Below are positions 1 to 8,012 of a stretch of DNA of 35,802 nt, in pieces. A program made the translations under genes and the position numbers. The DNA lies in contig DATKNQ010000139.1 in NCBI GenBank assembly GCA_035541265.1, forward strand, positions 1 to 35,802, written 5' to 3'. Within the stretch, counting starts at the first letter, position 1. Every line of letters starts with the position of its first letter. Under the pieces are notes generated by a model. It worked only from the letters and a program-made list of their open reading frames with translations. It ran no database searches and had not been told where the DNA came from. The DNA comes from Bog-159 sp035541265 (GTDB lineage Bacteria; Acidobacteriota; Terriglobia; Bryobacterales; Bryobacteraceae).

Positions 1-999
1 CGCCGGAAAATTGGCGGCCACCGGCGGCGCAATCAGGCCGTTCGGAACACCGGAGGCCAACACCACGTAGCTGTTGCCCGCCTCGTCTAGTGCCACTGCG
101 GATGGCAGCGATGACCCAGGCAGGTCTTGCGAGAATATTACACCGGTGCCTTGGGCGTTAAAGCGCATCACCAGAAAATCCGCGCCGCTGTTACCCTGGA
201 CCGCCACCGTCACATTGTCTGCGGAATCCACCGCCACACAGCAAGCTGTGCTGCCCGGGATATATGTCGAATAAGTAAGTCCTGTGCCACTCGAATTGAG
301 GCGCGTCAGATATGCAGAGCCGCTCGAAAGATAAGCACCAGGTGTGATCGGGTAGCCTGTTTGGTAAGTAGTCCCGGTGACGAACGCGTCCCCGGAGTTA
401 TCAACGGCGACCCCAGCGGTTACGGCGCCGCCTAAATAGGTCGCATAATCGAGGGAGCCATCCGCCTTGAGGCGCGCTACGAATCCGTTTTGGGCATTGT
501 CATTGGTCGCTGCGGACTGATAGGCGCCAGGCGTGGTCTGCATGCCCTGGCTCGCCCAGCCGGTAACATATACACGTCCGCTCGCATCGACGGCAATACC
601 GGTTGGTATCTGCACACTAACCGGAGTTTGATAAACGACCGTTGCGCCGTCTGTTCCCAGCTTTTCCACGAAAGTGCTGGACCCATCCGGGTTCCCCGCC
701 AGGTACACATTTCCAGCGGCGTCTACTGCCATGACGGGCGCGTAGAATGGCAGCGTCGTCTGGTACACCACATCCCCTGCCGGGGTCAGTTTCACCAGAT
801 AGCTTTGCGGCGTACCTGTATAGTTACTCACCAGCCCGTAGATGGCGCCTTGCGCATCCGTCGCGGCCGCCAGGTTGGAAATGATAGACGAACTGTTCCC
901 GATTGGCCGGGAGTAATCGACGCCCAACCGGAAGTTTTGCGCCGCCATCGCGGACGCAGCAGTTAGGAGAACGAGCCAGAGGGACGCTTGTCGAAACAT
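1..999 (-). CDS. Secreted beta-propeller (SBBP-type repeat) protein, 5' part
   Basis: An open frame of 333 codons starts at ATG 999 and continues past the left edge of the window, so the C-terminus is missing. The first about 20 residues (MFRQASLWLVLLTAASAMAAQ) look like a Sec signal peptide with an Ala-x-Ala cleavage region, so the product is probably exported. The rest is built from repeated units of about 45-60 residues carrying patterns such as VAVDASGRVYVTG, AVDAAGNVYLAG and VAVDNSGDAFVTG, with intervening TPGAYQ and LDYATYLGG strands. This is the signature of SBBP/NHL-like beta-propeller repeats common in large acidobacterial surface or secreted proteins. No catalytic motif is seen in the visible part. 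A GG-AGG-like element lies just upstream of the start (ggttgacctcc on the plus strand). The function is unknown; extracellular binding or adhesion is only a guess. Confidence 0.85.
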   Translation of the reverse strand, partial: MFRQASLWLVLLTAASAMAAQNFRLGVDYSRPIGNSSSIISNLAAATDAQGAIYGLVSNYTGTPQSYLVKLTPAGDVVYQTTLPFYAPVMAVDAAGNVYLAGNPDGSSTFVEKLGTDGATVVYQTPVSVQIPTGIAVDASGRVYVTGWASQGMQTTPGAYQSAATNDNAQNGFVARLKADGSLDYATYLGGAVTAGVAVDNSGDAFVTGTTYQTGYPITPGAYLSSGSAYLTRLNSSGTGLTYSTYIPGSTACCVAVDSADNVTVAVQGNSGADFLVMRFNAQGTGVIFSQDLPGSSLPSAVALDEAGNSYVVLASGVPNGLIAPPVAANFPA

Positions 1000-1059
1000 G
1001 GGTTGACCTCCACGCCGTGCGCCAGAAATCATGGTAACACTTGAATACTACCTGTCGAG

Positions 1060-2421
1060 TTACGATTCCAGCCCCATCTGCGTCAAGCGATAGCGCAACG
1101 CATTCCGCGTGAGCCCCAGCAAGCGCGCGGCTTGGCTCTTATTGCCGTCCGCGCGGCGCAGCGCTTCGCGGATGATATCTTGCTCGTATTGGTCGAGCGT
1201 CATCCCTTCCGGCAGGAAATGATCGGCCTGTGCGCGGCTGCGCGGCGCCATCTCCAACTTAATGTCCGCCGCGTCCAGTTGCGAGCCCGAACACATCACC
1301 AAGCTGCGCTCGATCACGTTCTCGAGCTCTCGCACGTTGCCCGGCCAATGATAGTCCATCAGCTTGGCGATGGCTGCGTCGGTGAGTGAGGCGACGCGAT
1401 TTCCCGTGTCCGGCCCCAGCTTGGTAATGAAATGCTGCGCCAGAAACGGAATATCTTCCTTGCGCTCCCGCAGCGGCGGGATGTTCATCGGCACCACGTT
1501 CAAGCGGTAATACAGGTCCTCGCGAAAGGTGCCTTGTTCCAGCGCGGCGCGCAGATCCTGGTTGGTGGCCGCTACCACGCGCACGTCAATGTGCCGGGTC
1601 ACGTTGCTGCCCAGGCGTTCGAACTCCCGCTCCTGCAGCACGCGCAGCAGCTTCACCTGAACGGATGCCGGCACGTCGCCGATTTCGTCGAGGAACACAG
1701 TTCCGGTGTCGGCCTGCTCGAACTTACCGGGCTTCGATGCCAGCGCGCCGGTGAATGCACCCTTTTCGAAGCCGAATAATTCGCTCTCCATCAGGTTCTC
1801 GGGAATGGATGTGCAGTTGATCTTCACCAGCGGCCTGTCGCGGCGCGGCGAATGGAAATGGATGGCGCGGGCGATCAGGTCCTTACCTACGCCGCTCTCC
1901 CCGGCCAGCAGCACTGTGGCGCGCGTCGGCGCGACGCGCACGATGGTCGAGAAGATCTCCTGCATGGGAGCGCTACGGCCCACGATATTGTCGAACGCGT
2001 AGCGCCGCCCTAACTCTTCGCGCAACTGGAGGTTCTCATCGCGCAGGGCGCGGACTTCGAGCGCCTTCTCGACCACCGTCATCAGATGATCCAGCGAGAA
2101 CGGCTTCAGCAGGAAATCGGTGGCGCCGGCCTTCATGGCTTCCACCGCTGTTTCGATGGTGCCGAAAGCGGTCATCACGATCACGGGCGTCTGCGAATTC
2201 TGGCGCCGGATGGCGGCCAGCAGCTCCAGCCCGTCCATTTGCGGCAGGCGCAGATCGGTCAGCACCAGGTCGGCGCGATCGGAGAGCTTCACGCCTTCCT
2301 CGGCCGTGCGCGCTTTATCCACTTCGAATCCGGCGGAGGCCAGTTGCAGTTCCAGAACGCGCCGCAACTTGTCTTCATCCTCCACCACCAGGATGCGTCT
2401 CTTCATGGCGATTGATTTCAT
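1060..2421 (-). CDS. Sigma-54-dependent response regulator (NtrC family)
   Basis: The 453-residue protein has the three classical NtrC-family modules. The receiver domain (about 1-125) has a phospho-acceptor Asp at about residue 56 in LVLTDLRLPQMDG and a conserved Lys in LLKPF. The AAA+ domain (about 145-380) has Walker A GESGVGKD (174-181), the sigma-54-contacting GAFTGA loop (221-226) and Walker B TVFLDEIGD. The C-terminal Fis-type helix-turn-helix (about 420-453) has NKSQAARLLGLTRNALRYRL. With GAFTGA intact it should activate sigma-54 promoters after phosphorylation. Two ATGs lie close together (2421 and 2406); the second begins MKRRILVVEDED, which fits family N-termini, so the real start may be 2406. 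No histidine kinase gene is adjacent in the window, so it is an orphan here and its targets cannot be inferred. It is divergent from the DksA-like gene. Confidence 0.95.
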   Translation of the reverse strand: MKSIAMKRRILVVEDEDKLRRVLELQLASAGFEVDKARTAEEGVKLSDRADLVLTDLRLPQMDGLELLAAIRRQNSQTPVIVMTAFGTIETAVEAMKAGATDFLLKPFSLDHLMTVVEKALEVRALRDENLQLREELGRRYAFDNIVGRSAPMQEIFSTIVRVAPTRATVLLAGESGVGKDLIARAIHFHSPRRDRPLVKINCTSIPENLMESELFGFEKGAFTGALASKPGKFEQADTGTVFLDEIGDVPASVQVKLLRVLQEREFERLGSNVTRHIDVRVVAATNQDLRAALEQGTFREDLYYRLNVVPMNIPPLRERKEDIPFLAQHFITKLGPDTGNRVASLTDAAIAKLMDYHWPGNVRELENVIERSLVMCSGSQLDAADIKLEMAPRSRAQADHFLPEGMTLDQYEQDIIREALRRADGNKSQAARLLGLTRNALRYRLTQMGLES

Positions 2422-2496
2422 CTTAGCGCCGGCGGCCTGTCACTCGATCAACGCGGCACGCCTAAAGAAATATCCGAAAAAATGCCCGGATTAAAC

Positions 2497-2525
2497 TTGT
2501 ATTCTGCCGAGAATTCTGGTATCTT
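2497..2525 (+). promoter_or_regulatory. Possible sigma-70-type promoter of the DksA-like gene
   Basis: TTGTAT (2497-2502) and TATCTT (2520-2525) are separated by exactly 17 bases in the divergent intergenic region, about 65 bases upstream of the DksA-like start. The -35 match is weak (3/6) and the -10 match moderate (4/6). This is the most AT-rich part of the gap. It is offered as a candidate only. Confidence 0.3.
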
Positions 2526-2589
2526 CTCTTAACCATTTAGGGTGTCCGCAGTCTGAAATCGAATGCGGCGCGGAGGTTGAAGTCGAGCG

Positions 2590-2988
2590 ATGAACAAACA
2601 ATCACGCAGCCTGGAGGCGCCGCCCTCCAACGAAATCTACCACCGGATGCTCATCGAAAAGCGCGACCAGTTCGTGTTGGGTCTGGGATCGAAGTTCGAC
2701 ACCATAGCGAGCCTCGGCCGCGTCGCCGAGGATGATCAAGCGCAACTTTCACACGACGAGTTCGTGTCTCTCCGGTTGAATAGCCTGGACTACGGCCAGC
2801 TCCGGCTGGTTGAAGAGGCCCTCGACCGGTTCCGGTCGGGAGATTACGGGGTCTGTCTTTCCTGCGAGAATCCTATACCGCCGAAGCGGCTGCACGCCGT
2901 ACCGTGGGCGCGTTACTGCGTGCAATGCCAGGAAGCACTGGGAACGGACCGGGAAGAACTGCTGCAAGAGGTCCGGCCGCGACCCTAG
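2590..2988 (+). CDS. DksA/TraR-family zinc-finger protein
   Basis: The 132-residue protein has a helical N-terminal half and a C-terminal four-cysteine finger: C89 and C92 (CLSC) and C110 and C113 (CVQC), spaced CX2C-X17-CX2C as in the DksA/TraR family. Sequence after the first pair (ENPIPPKRLHAVPWARYC) is the typical family core. DksA-type proteins insert a coiled coil into the RNA polymerase secondary channel and modulate initiation, often with ppGpp. At the expected coiled-coil tip the sequence reads AEDDQA, so only part of the DxxDxA signature of E. coli DksA is kept, and activity on polymerase cannot be assumed. A GGAGG at 2572-2576 precedes the ATG by 13 bases, a long spacing. The gene is divergent from the sigma-54 regulator and convergent with trxA. 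Confidence 0.9.
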   Translation: MNKQSRSLEAPPSNEIYHRMLIEKRDQFVLGLGSKFDTIASLGRVAEDDQAQLSHDEFVSLRLNSLDYGQLRLVEEALDRFRSGDYGVCLSCENPIPPKRLHAVPWARYCVQCQEALGTDREELLQEVRPRP

Positions 2989-2997
2989 CCGCGGCCG
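2974..2997 (+). terminator. GC-rich hairpin at the end of the DksA-like gene
   Basis: A perfect 8-base inverted repeat, CGGCCGCG (2974-2981) and CGCGGCCG (2990-2997), encloses an 8-base loop that contains the TAG stop codon of the DksA-like gene (2986-2988). It is followed by a pyrimidine/T-rich stretch (ctccttcttt). This resembles an intrinsic terminator lying between two convergent genes, although the T tract is interrupted. Confidence 0.5.
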
Positions 2998-3019
2998 CTC
3001 CTTCTTTGGGACTTGGGAG

Positions 3020-3367
3020 TTACTGAGTGACCGGCGCCGAAACGTGCGCCGAGATCATGCGGACCACTTCGGACTTGCCGACCGCACCCACGCGTTGCTC
3101 CACCACTTTGCCGTCTTTGAACAGCAGCAGAGTCGGGATGCCGCGGATGTTATAACGTCCGGCCGTGTTGATGTTGGAATCCACGTCCAGCTTGCCGACT
3201 TTCAGCTTGCCGGCATATTCCTGTGCCACCACATCGATCGTGGGCGCCATCTGCCGGCAGGGGCCGCACCACTCCGCCCAGAAGTCCACCAAAACCGGGA
3301 CTTCGGACCGCAGAACATCCTGATCGAAACTTGCGTCGGTGAAGGTTAGCGTATTTTGACCCGCCAT
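3020..3367 (-). CDS. trxA: Thioredoxin
   Basis: The 115-residue single-domain protein carries the thioredoxin active site WCGPC (W33, C34, C37) in the context LVDFWAEWCGPCRQMAP and the cis-proline loop at IPT (P78 in RGIPTLLLFKDG). It is a cytosolic dithiol-disulfide oxidoreductase that is reduced by thioredoxin reductase and donates electrons to ribonucleotide reductase and other targets. There is no signal peptide. The ATG at 3367 is preceded by a purine-rich AGGAGAGTAGGAAAG stretch that supports this start. Length is normal for the family (about 105-110 residues plus a short tail). It is last in the leftward run after glgA, separated from it by about 50 bases. Confidence 0.97.
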   Translation of the reverse strand: MAGQNTLTFTDASFDQDVLRSEVPVLVDFWAEWCGPCRQMAPTIDVVAQEYAGKLKVGKLDVDSNINTAGRYNIRGIPTLLLFKDGKVVEQRVGAVGKSEVVRMISAHVSAPVTQ

Positions 3368-3419
3368 TATTCTTTCCTACTCTCCTGTTAAGATTAGATC
3401 CACTTTCGGCCTTTCGGAT

Positions 3420-4841
3420 TCAACGTCCGGCCGCCAGCCGCTGATACAGCCGGGAATACTCAGCAGCGGAGGCACCCCAGGAAAAGTCCTTGGCCATCCC
3501 CGCCAACATCATCGTCTGCCAGCCCTCCGGATTGGCGAAAGCCTCGCGTGCCGCATGCAGAGCGCCCACCAGCGCGTCTCCGGAGTACTCCCAGAACTTG
3601 AAACCGGTTCCAGGTTCGATAGTATCATCAAGCCCGCCAGTGGCGCGTACCACCGGCACCGTACCATATCTCAGGCTGTACATCTGGTTCAAGCCGCAAG
3701 GCTCGTAACGGCTGGGCATCAGAAACATGTCGGCGCCCGCTTCGATTTGATGAGCGAGGGCATTGTCGTACCCCAGCCGCACGGCGATGCGTCCCGGATG
3801 CCGCGCCGCGATGCCCTGGAAGAGCTCCTCGTATTGCGGCTCGCCGGCGCCCAGCGCGGCCATGTAGTAACCTTCATTGACCAGGCCGTCGGCCGCCGCG
3901 GCGATCAAATCCGTGCCCTTCTGGCTGGTGAATCGCGACACGATACCGATCAGCGGCGCATCCAAGGCCTCCGCCGGGAGTTCAAACGTTCTTACCAGAT
4001 CCTGTTTGCAGATGCGCTTGCCGCTCAGATCGGTGCGGGTATAATGCGCCGCGATGTAAGGGTCAGTCTCGGGATTCCACTCGGCGTAATCCGCGCCGTT
4101 CAGGATACCGGAGAGCACCTGACTGCGGGCGCGCAGCACGCCATCGAGGCCGAAGCCGTATTCCGGGCTCTGGATCTCGCGCGCGTAAGCCGGGCTGACT
4201 GTGTTCAGCGCGCCGGAATAATTCAGCCCGCCCTTCAGGTAACAAACCTTGCCGAAAAATTCGATACCGTCCGGACGGAAGACGCCGGTCCCTTCGAGCC
4301 CGATGTCGGCCAGCGCTTCATCGGGGAACAGGCCGTGATAGCCGAGGTTGTGCACCGTGAACAGCGTCCGGATGCCCATGAAGGTCGGGTCGTTGGCGTA
4401 GAGCGTTTGCAGATAGACGGGCAGCAAGCCGGTCTGCCAATCGTGGCCGTGCAGGATATCGGGCCGCCACACGTTGCGGCTGAACTGGAGCGCCGCCTGC
4501 GCCAGCAACGCGAAGCGGATGTGATTATCCGGGTAGTCGACGCCTTCCTCGGTATAGAACCCGGGCCGGTCGAAAAGCGCGGGGTAATCCAGAAAGTAGA
4601 ACGGCGTTTCGCGTTCGAGAAGATAGATGGAGGTGTCGTAGCGCTTGGGAGGCAGCCAGACGGGCAGCCAATCATAGACGCGCCGGGCGCTCTTCAGATC
4701 GACTGCGGCGTAGCGCGGCAACAGGACGGCTACTTCGTGACCTAGCGCCTTCAGTGCGGCCGGCAGCGATCCCACCACGTCGGCGAGTCCGCCGGTCTTG
4801 GCGAAGGGCGCGGCTTCCGAAGCCACCATCAGGATCTTCAT
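3420..4841 (-). CDS. glgA: Glycogen synthase (ADP-glucose type, GT5)
   Basis: The 473-residue protein has the full GT5 two-Rossmann-domain layout. The N-terminal ADP-glucose-binding motif KTGGLADVVG has its Lys at residue 15. The acceptor domain contains the LHGHDWQTGL motif, and the C-terminal domain has GIVSRFTSQKGTDL and PSRYEPCGLNQMYSLRYGT, which includes the catalytic Glu region. It transfers glucose from ADP-glucose to growing alpha-1,4-glucan in the cytosol. Length is typical (about 475-490). No good Shine-Dalgarno sequence is visible ahead of ATG 4841, but MKILMVASEAAPFAKTGG is the canonical N-terminus. It follows the small membrane protein gene with a gap of 19 bases. Other glycogen genes (glgB, glgC) are not in this window. 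Confidence 0.97.
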   Translation of the reverse strand: MKILMVASEAAPFAKTGGLADVVGSLPAALKALGHEVAVLLPRYAAVDLKSARRVYDWLPVWLPPKRYDTSIYLLERETPFYFLDYPALFDRPGFYTEEGVDYPDNHIRFALLAQAALQFSRNVWRPDILHGHDWQTGLLPVYLQTLYANDPTFMGIRTLFTVHNLGYHGLFPDEALADIGLEGTGVFRPDGIEFFGKVCYLKGGLNYSGALNTVSPAYAREIQSPEYGFGLDGVLRARSQVLSGILNGADYAEWNPETDPYIAAHYTRTDLSGKRICKQDLVRTFELPAEALDAPLIGIVSRFTSQKGTDLIAAAADGLVNEGYYMAALGAGEPQYEELFQGIAARHPGRIAVRLGYDNALAHQIEAGADMFLMPSRYEPCGLNQMYSLRYGTVPVVRATGGLDDTIEPGTGFKFWEYSGDALVGALHAAREAFANPEGWQTMMLAGMAKDFSWGASAAEYSRLYQRLAAGR

Positions 4842-4860
4842 CGGTAAGAATCAGTCTAGC

Positions 4861-5100
4861 CTATTTCTTTCGGTGTCCCAGTACCAGCCCGGCGAAAATG
4901 GTGATGAGCGCAGCCAGCGTGGCGAGCGTGCCCACGATCAGGTAGTCGGCGCGCGAGTGGGGCGAGGGCAGCACGTGCACCAGGGCGATCGCGAAGACGG
5001 CGAACGCCAGGCAAGCGCTGAGGGCGAGCACAAGGGGCTGGGGGACACGGAATCCGCGCGCGCGGGCAGGCTCGTCAGGCTTTGGGGTGAGCGCGGTCAT
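4861..5100 (-). CDS. Small two-helix membrane protein, unknown function
   Basis: This 79-residue protein has a charged N-terminus, then two hydrophobic stretches (about residues 23-45, LVLALSACLAFAVFAIALVH, and about 52-74, YLIVGTLATLAALITIFAG), and ends in the basic tail GHRKK. This suggests a small inner-membrane protein with two transmembrane helices. I recognise no family. The start ATG lies 26 bases inside the 3' end of xerC and has a strong GGAGG at 5104-5108 (minus strand) with only three bases before the ATG. That supports real, coupled translation rather than a chance frame. It sits between xerC and glgA in the leftward run. Confidence 0.7.
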   Translation of the reverse strand: MTALTPKPDEPARARGFRVPQPLVLALSACLAFAVFAIALVHVLPSPHSRADYLIVGTLATLAALITIFAGLVLGHRKK

Positions 5101-5971
5101 AAACCTCCATTAAACCTGTGAGCGAGACTTGCGTGTATTTCTGCGTGGTGGAAAGCCGCGCGTGACCGAGCAACTCCTGGATGGCGCGCAGATCGGCGCC
5201 ATCGGCGAGCAGGTGCGTGGCGTAAGCGTGCCGGAAAGCGTGCGGGTGGATCGAGGAATCGCCGTTCACAAGAAGGCCATAAAGCTTCACGATGCCGCTC
5301 ACGCCGCGGGCCGTGAGCCGGCGGCCGCGATGATTGACGAATAAGGCGCGCTCCTGTGGCGCGGCATGCCGCTCTTCCAGATAACGGTCGAGCGCTTCGG
5401 CCGCTTTGGATGCGAACGGCACCTGGCGCTCCTTGCGGCCTTTGCCGCGCACACGGATCCAGCGTTCGGTGCGATCGATGTCGTCGAGATCGAGCCCTAC
5501 CAGTTCGCTCAAACGGATGCCGCAGCCGTAGAGAAACTCGAAGATGGCGCGGTCGCGCGCCGGATGCGCGCGCTCGAATTTGTCAGCGGCCACGGTATCG
5601 ATCAGGCTGTTCACCTGTTCGGCGGACATCACGTCGGGCAATGTCTTGGGCGCTTTGGGCGTGCGGACGAGACGCGCCGGATTCACGGCGATCAATCCTT
5701 CGCGGGAAAGAAAGCGGAACAGACTGCGCAGGGCCGCCAGCTTGCGCCGGATGGAGACCGGGCTCAGTTTGCGCGCATACAGGTCCGCCAGCCACTCGCG
5801 GATTTCAAGCACTTCGAAGTGAGACAGCGGCGGCGCTTCGCCGCCGGGCGGAGTGAAGTATTCAAGGAACTGCCGCAAGTCCGTGCCGTAAGCGTCGAGC
5901 GTATGCGGCGAGACGTGCGCTCGTTCCAATTCGTCGAGGAAGCGGCCGATTTGGAGTTCGAGTTCCGGCAC
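5075..5971 (-). CDS. xerC: Tyrosine recombinase XerC-type
   Basis: The 298-residue recombinase has the N-terminal SAM-like core-binding domain (about 1-90) and a C-terminal catalytic domain with all active-site residues of tyrosine recombinases: R153 (GCGIRLSELVGL), K177 (VRGKGRKERQVPF), H244 and R247 (HPHAFRHAYATHLL), H270 (LLGHARLSTTQKY) and nucleophile Y279. Length and motifs match chromosomal XerC/XerD, which resolve chromosome dimers at dif with FtsK. XerC versus XerD cannot be settled from one copy. The start is GTG 5971, four bases after the stop of the upstream secreted protein gene, which indicates translational coupling. No attachment sites or phage genes surround it, so it is not read as a mobile-element integrase. 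Confidence 0.9.
   Translation of the reverse strand: MPELELQIGRFLDELERAHVSPHTLDAYGTDLRQFLEYFTPPGGEAPPLSHFEVLEIREWLADLYARKLSPVSIRRKLAALRSLFRFLSREGLIAVNPARLVRTPKAPKTLPDVMSAEQVNSLIDTVAADKFERAHPARDRAIFEFLYGCGIRLSELVGLDLDDIDRTERWIRVRGKGRKERQVPFASKAAEALDRYLEERHAAPQERALFVNHRGRRLTARGVSGIVKLYGLLVNGDSSIHPHAFRHAYATHLLADGADLRAIQELLGHARLSTTQKYTQVSLTGLMEVYDRAHPKA
5104..5108 (-). promoter_or_regulatory. Shine-Dalgarno site inside xerC for the small membrane protein
   Basis: GGAGG on the minus strand, embedded in the final codons of xerC, is followed by TTT and then ATG. The spacing of three bases is short, but the element is a full match and fixes the start of the downstream gene within the overlap. Confidence 0.6.
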
Positions 5972-5975
5972 CGGC

Positions 5976-6656
5976 CTAGTGGTGTAGCTCTTCCGTTACG
6001 GTGTAATCCGCCGGCGGTTGGAACAGGCTAGGATCCGGTTCTGCGCGGCTGATGTTGGTGAGCGTGTGCGTCGTTTCTCCGCGCTCCAGGTCGGTATTCT
6101 TCGAGAGCACCAAGACCTGCAACTCGGGTGAGCGCCACGCTTCGCTGACCTCGGTGATAGGCTGATCGTTGCCGCGTTTGGACCCGGCCGGCCACACCGT
6201 TGTATGGCGCCTGCCCTCGACCAGAACTCCCTCAATGGTTTGCGTGCCTAATTTCTCGATGGTGGTTTTCGGCTCCGGGGTATCGGACTGTCCACGCGGC
6301 GCTGGATGGGAGTTGGCGCGCGGGATCTCGTTGCTGGTTTTGCGCCCGGTCTTCGATGCGGGGTCCAGGATGTACCGCGTGTGCGCAATTGGATCGTTGA
6401 TAATGATTACCAACAGGGCCTCGGTACCCGGCCTCCGGGAGAATGTTTGTTCCTCCCGGGTTCGGCCCTCGGAATCCCGATAGACTCTGCCCTTGTCCGA
6501 TCGGACGGTAATGTGCGTGCCATCCGCCAGTGTTCGCACGGTCTCGGTCTTTTCATCAGCCGAATAGGGTTGGCCGGTGATTGCCGGGCCAGCACCTTGC
6601 CCGTAAGCGGACGCCGCGGTGAATCCCAACAGCGCTATCAGGACGCGATTGCGCAT
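5976..6656 (-). CDS. Secreted protein of unknown function
   Basis: The 226-residue protein starts with a clear signal peptide (MRNRVLIALLGFTAASAYGQ), and an AAAGGAGG Shine-Dalgarno element sits ahead of ATG 6656. The mature part is hydrophilic and beta-rich. It contains a segment TVRTLADGTHITVRSDKGRVYRDSEGRTR (shown here only as positions about 39-68) and ILDPASKTG, and ends with PSLFQPPADYTV. Proteins with this 'DG..I.......YRDS.GRTR.E' pattern recur, in my recollection, as periplasmic proteins in acidobacteria, but no function is known to me. It precedes xerC by four bases, although a functional link with recombination is not evident. Confidence 0.75.
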   Translation of the reverse strand: MRNRVLIALLGFTAASAYGQGAGPAITGQPYSADEKTETVRTLADGTHITVRSDKGRVYRDSEGRTREEQTFSRRPGTEALLVIIINDPIAHTRYILDPASKTGRKTSNEIPRANSHPAPRGQSDTPEPKTTIEKLGTQTIEGVLVEGRRHTTVWPAGSKRGNDQPITEVSEAWRSPELQVLVLSKNTDLERGETTHTLTNISRAEPDPSLFQPPADYTVTEELHH

Positions 6657-6677
6657 TTCGGCCTCCTTTGTATGAGT

Positions 6678-8012
6678 CTAGACCGCGCGTCCGGCAGTGG
6701 CAAGGATTTCATCCATGGCGGCGATTGCGCGTCTGCACACCTCCGCGTGGCGGGCGGCCTTGTCGCGCCGCAGGCTCTGCCGGGTGGCCTCGTCGAGCGG
6801 CGGCAGCAAATCGAAGGTGATGTTCGCCGGCTGATAATTCCGCGGATCGGCGCCCGAAATATAGTGGCAGAGCGATCCTAGCGCGGTCTCGCGCGGGAAG
6901 AGGCGCGGGGCGTTCCCGCGCGCCAAATCGGCCGCGTGCCTGCCGGCCATCAGTCCCGTGGCGATGGCTTCGACGTAGCCTTCCACGCCCGAAATCTGGC
7001 CGGCGAACAGGATCTCCGGCCGGGCGCGCAGTTGCAAAGTCGGGGTGAGCAGAGCGGGCGCGCTGATATAGGTGTTGCGATGAATCTGGCCGAAGCGGAT
7101 GAACTCGGCATGCTCCAATCCTGGGATCATGCGCAGGATGCGGGCCTGCTCACCAAACTTCAAGTGATTCTGGAAGCCGACCAGGTTAAAGCTATCCGCC
7201 CGCAGGTTTTCCTGGCGTAGTTGGACAATGGCCCAAGGGCGCCGCCCGGTGCGCGGATCGATTAGCCCCATGGGCTTCATAGGCCCGAAACGCAGCGTGT
7301 CGCGCCCCCGCCGGGCCAGCTCTTCGACGGGCAGGCAGGCCTCGAAATAGCGTATGTCTTCGTCGATGTGCGAGGAAATAGCCTCGGCCTCAAGTAGTGC
7401 ATCAAGGAATGCATCGTATTGCGCACGATCGAAAGGACAATTCAGATAATCGGCCGTGCCATCGAGCGACTTGCCATAGCGCGACGCGCGAAAGGCCACG
7501 GTCTGGTCGATGGAGTCGGCTTCCACGATCGGGCTGATGCTGTCGTAGAAAAACAGACGTTCGGAGCCAGTCAGCCGGGCGATTTCGGCCGCTAGCGCGT
7601 CGCTGGTCAGCGGGCCGGTGGCGACGATGATGATCCCATCGGCCGGCACTACGCACAGCTCTTCGCGGCGGATCTCGATGCGCGGATGTTCGGTGATGGC
7701 GCGGGTGACTTCCGCGGAGAAGACCTCGCGATCGACCGTGAGCGCGTGTCCACCGGGGACGCGCGCCAGGGCAGCCGCGCGCAGCACCAGCGATCCCAGC
7801 CGCCGCAGCTCTTCTTTGAGCAGCCAGGGCGCGGAATCCGGCTGTTCCGATTTGAGCGAGTTGCTGCAGACCAGTTCGGCCAGCCGGTCGGTCTGATGCG
7901 CCGGTGTCGGACGGATCGGCCGCATCTCGTGCAGCACCACCTCGAGTCCGGCCTCGGCGATCTGCCAGGCCGCTTCGGAACCGGCCAATCCGCCACCGAT
8001 CACGTGGATCAT
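6678..8012 (-). CDS. trmFO: Methylenetetrahydrofolate-tRNA (uracil-5-)-methyltransferase
   Basis: The 444-residue flavoprotein begins with the FAD-binding motif IGGGLAGSEAAWQIAE. It carries the family signature LVCSNSLKSE, with a conserved Cys at residue 49, and a second conserved Cys in EACLPVEELARRGRDTLRFG. These are hallmarks of TrmFO (formerly Gid), which makes m5U54 in the tRNA T-loop using 5,10-methylenetetrahydrofolate and FADH2. The C-terminal part has GQISGVEGYVEAIATGLMAG, also typical. Length is normal (about 435-450). Its ATG overlaps the TGA stop of dinB (ATGA), so the two are translationally coupled. Confidence 0.96.
   Translation of the reverse strand: MIHVIGGGLAGSEAAWQIAEAGLEVVLHEMRPIRPTPAHQTDRLAELVCSNSLKSEQPDSAPWLLKEELRRLGSLVLRAAALARVPGGHALTVDREVFSAEVTRAITEHPRIEIRREELCVVPADGIIIVATGPLTSDALAAEIARLTGSERLFFYDSISPIVEADSIDQTVAFRASRYGKSLDGTADYLNCPFDRAQYDAFLDALLEAEAISSHIDEDIRYFEACLPVEELARRGRDTLRFGPMKPMGLIDPRTGRRPWAIVQLRQENLRADSFNLVGFQNHLKFGEQARILRMIPGLEHAEFIRFGQIHRNTYISAPALLTPTLQLRARPEILFAGQISGVEGYVEAIATGLMAGRHAADLARGNAPRLFPRETALGSLCHYISGADPRNYQPANITFDLLPPLDEATRQSLRRDKAARHAEVCRRAIAAMDEILATAGRAV

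Noticed and set aside
3555..4745. Long open frame on the plus strand opposite glgA
   Set aside because: It is the antisense shadow of glgA in GC-rich codons; the sequence has no recognisable motif and glgA itself is unmistakable.
5075..5971. XerC as an integrase marking a genomic island
   Set aside because: Length and motifs fit chromosomal XerC/D; there is no tRNA gene, direct repeat or phage gene nearby, and neighbours are housekeeping genes.
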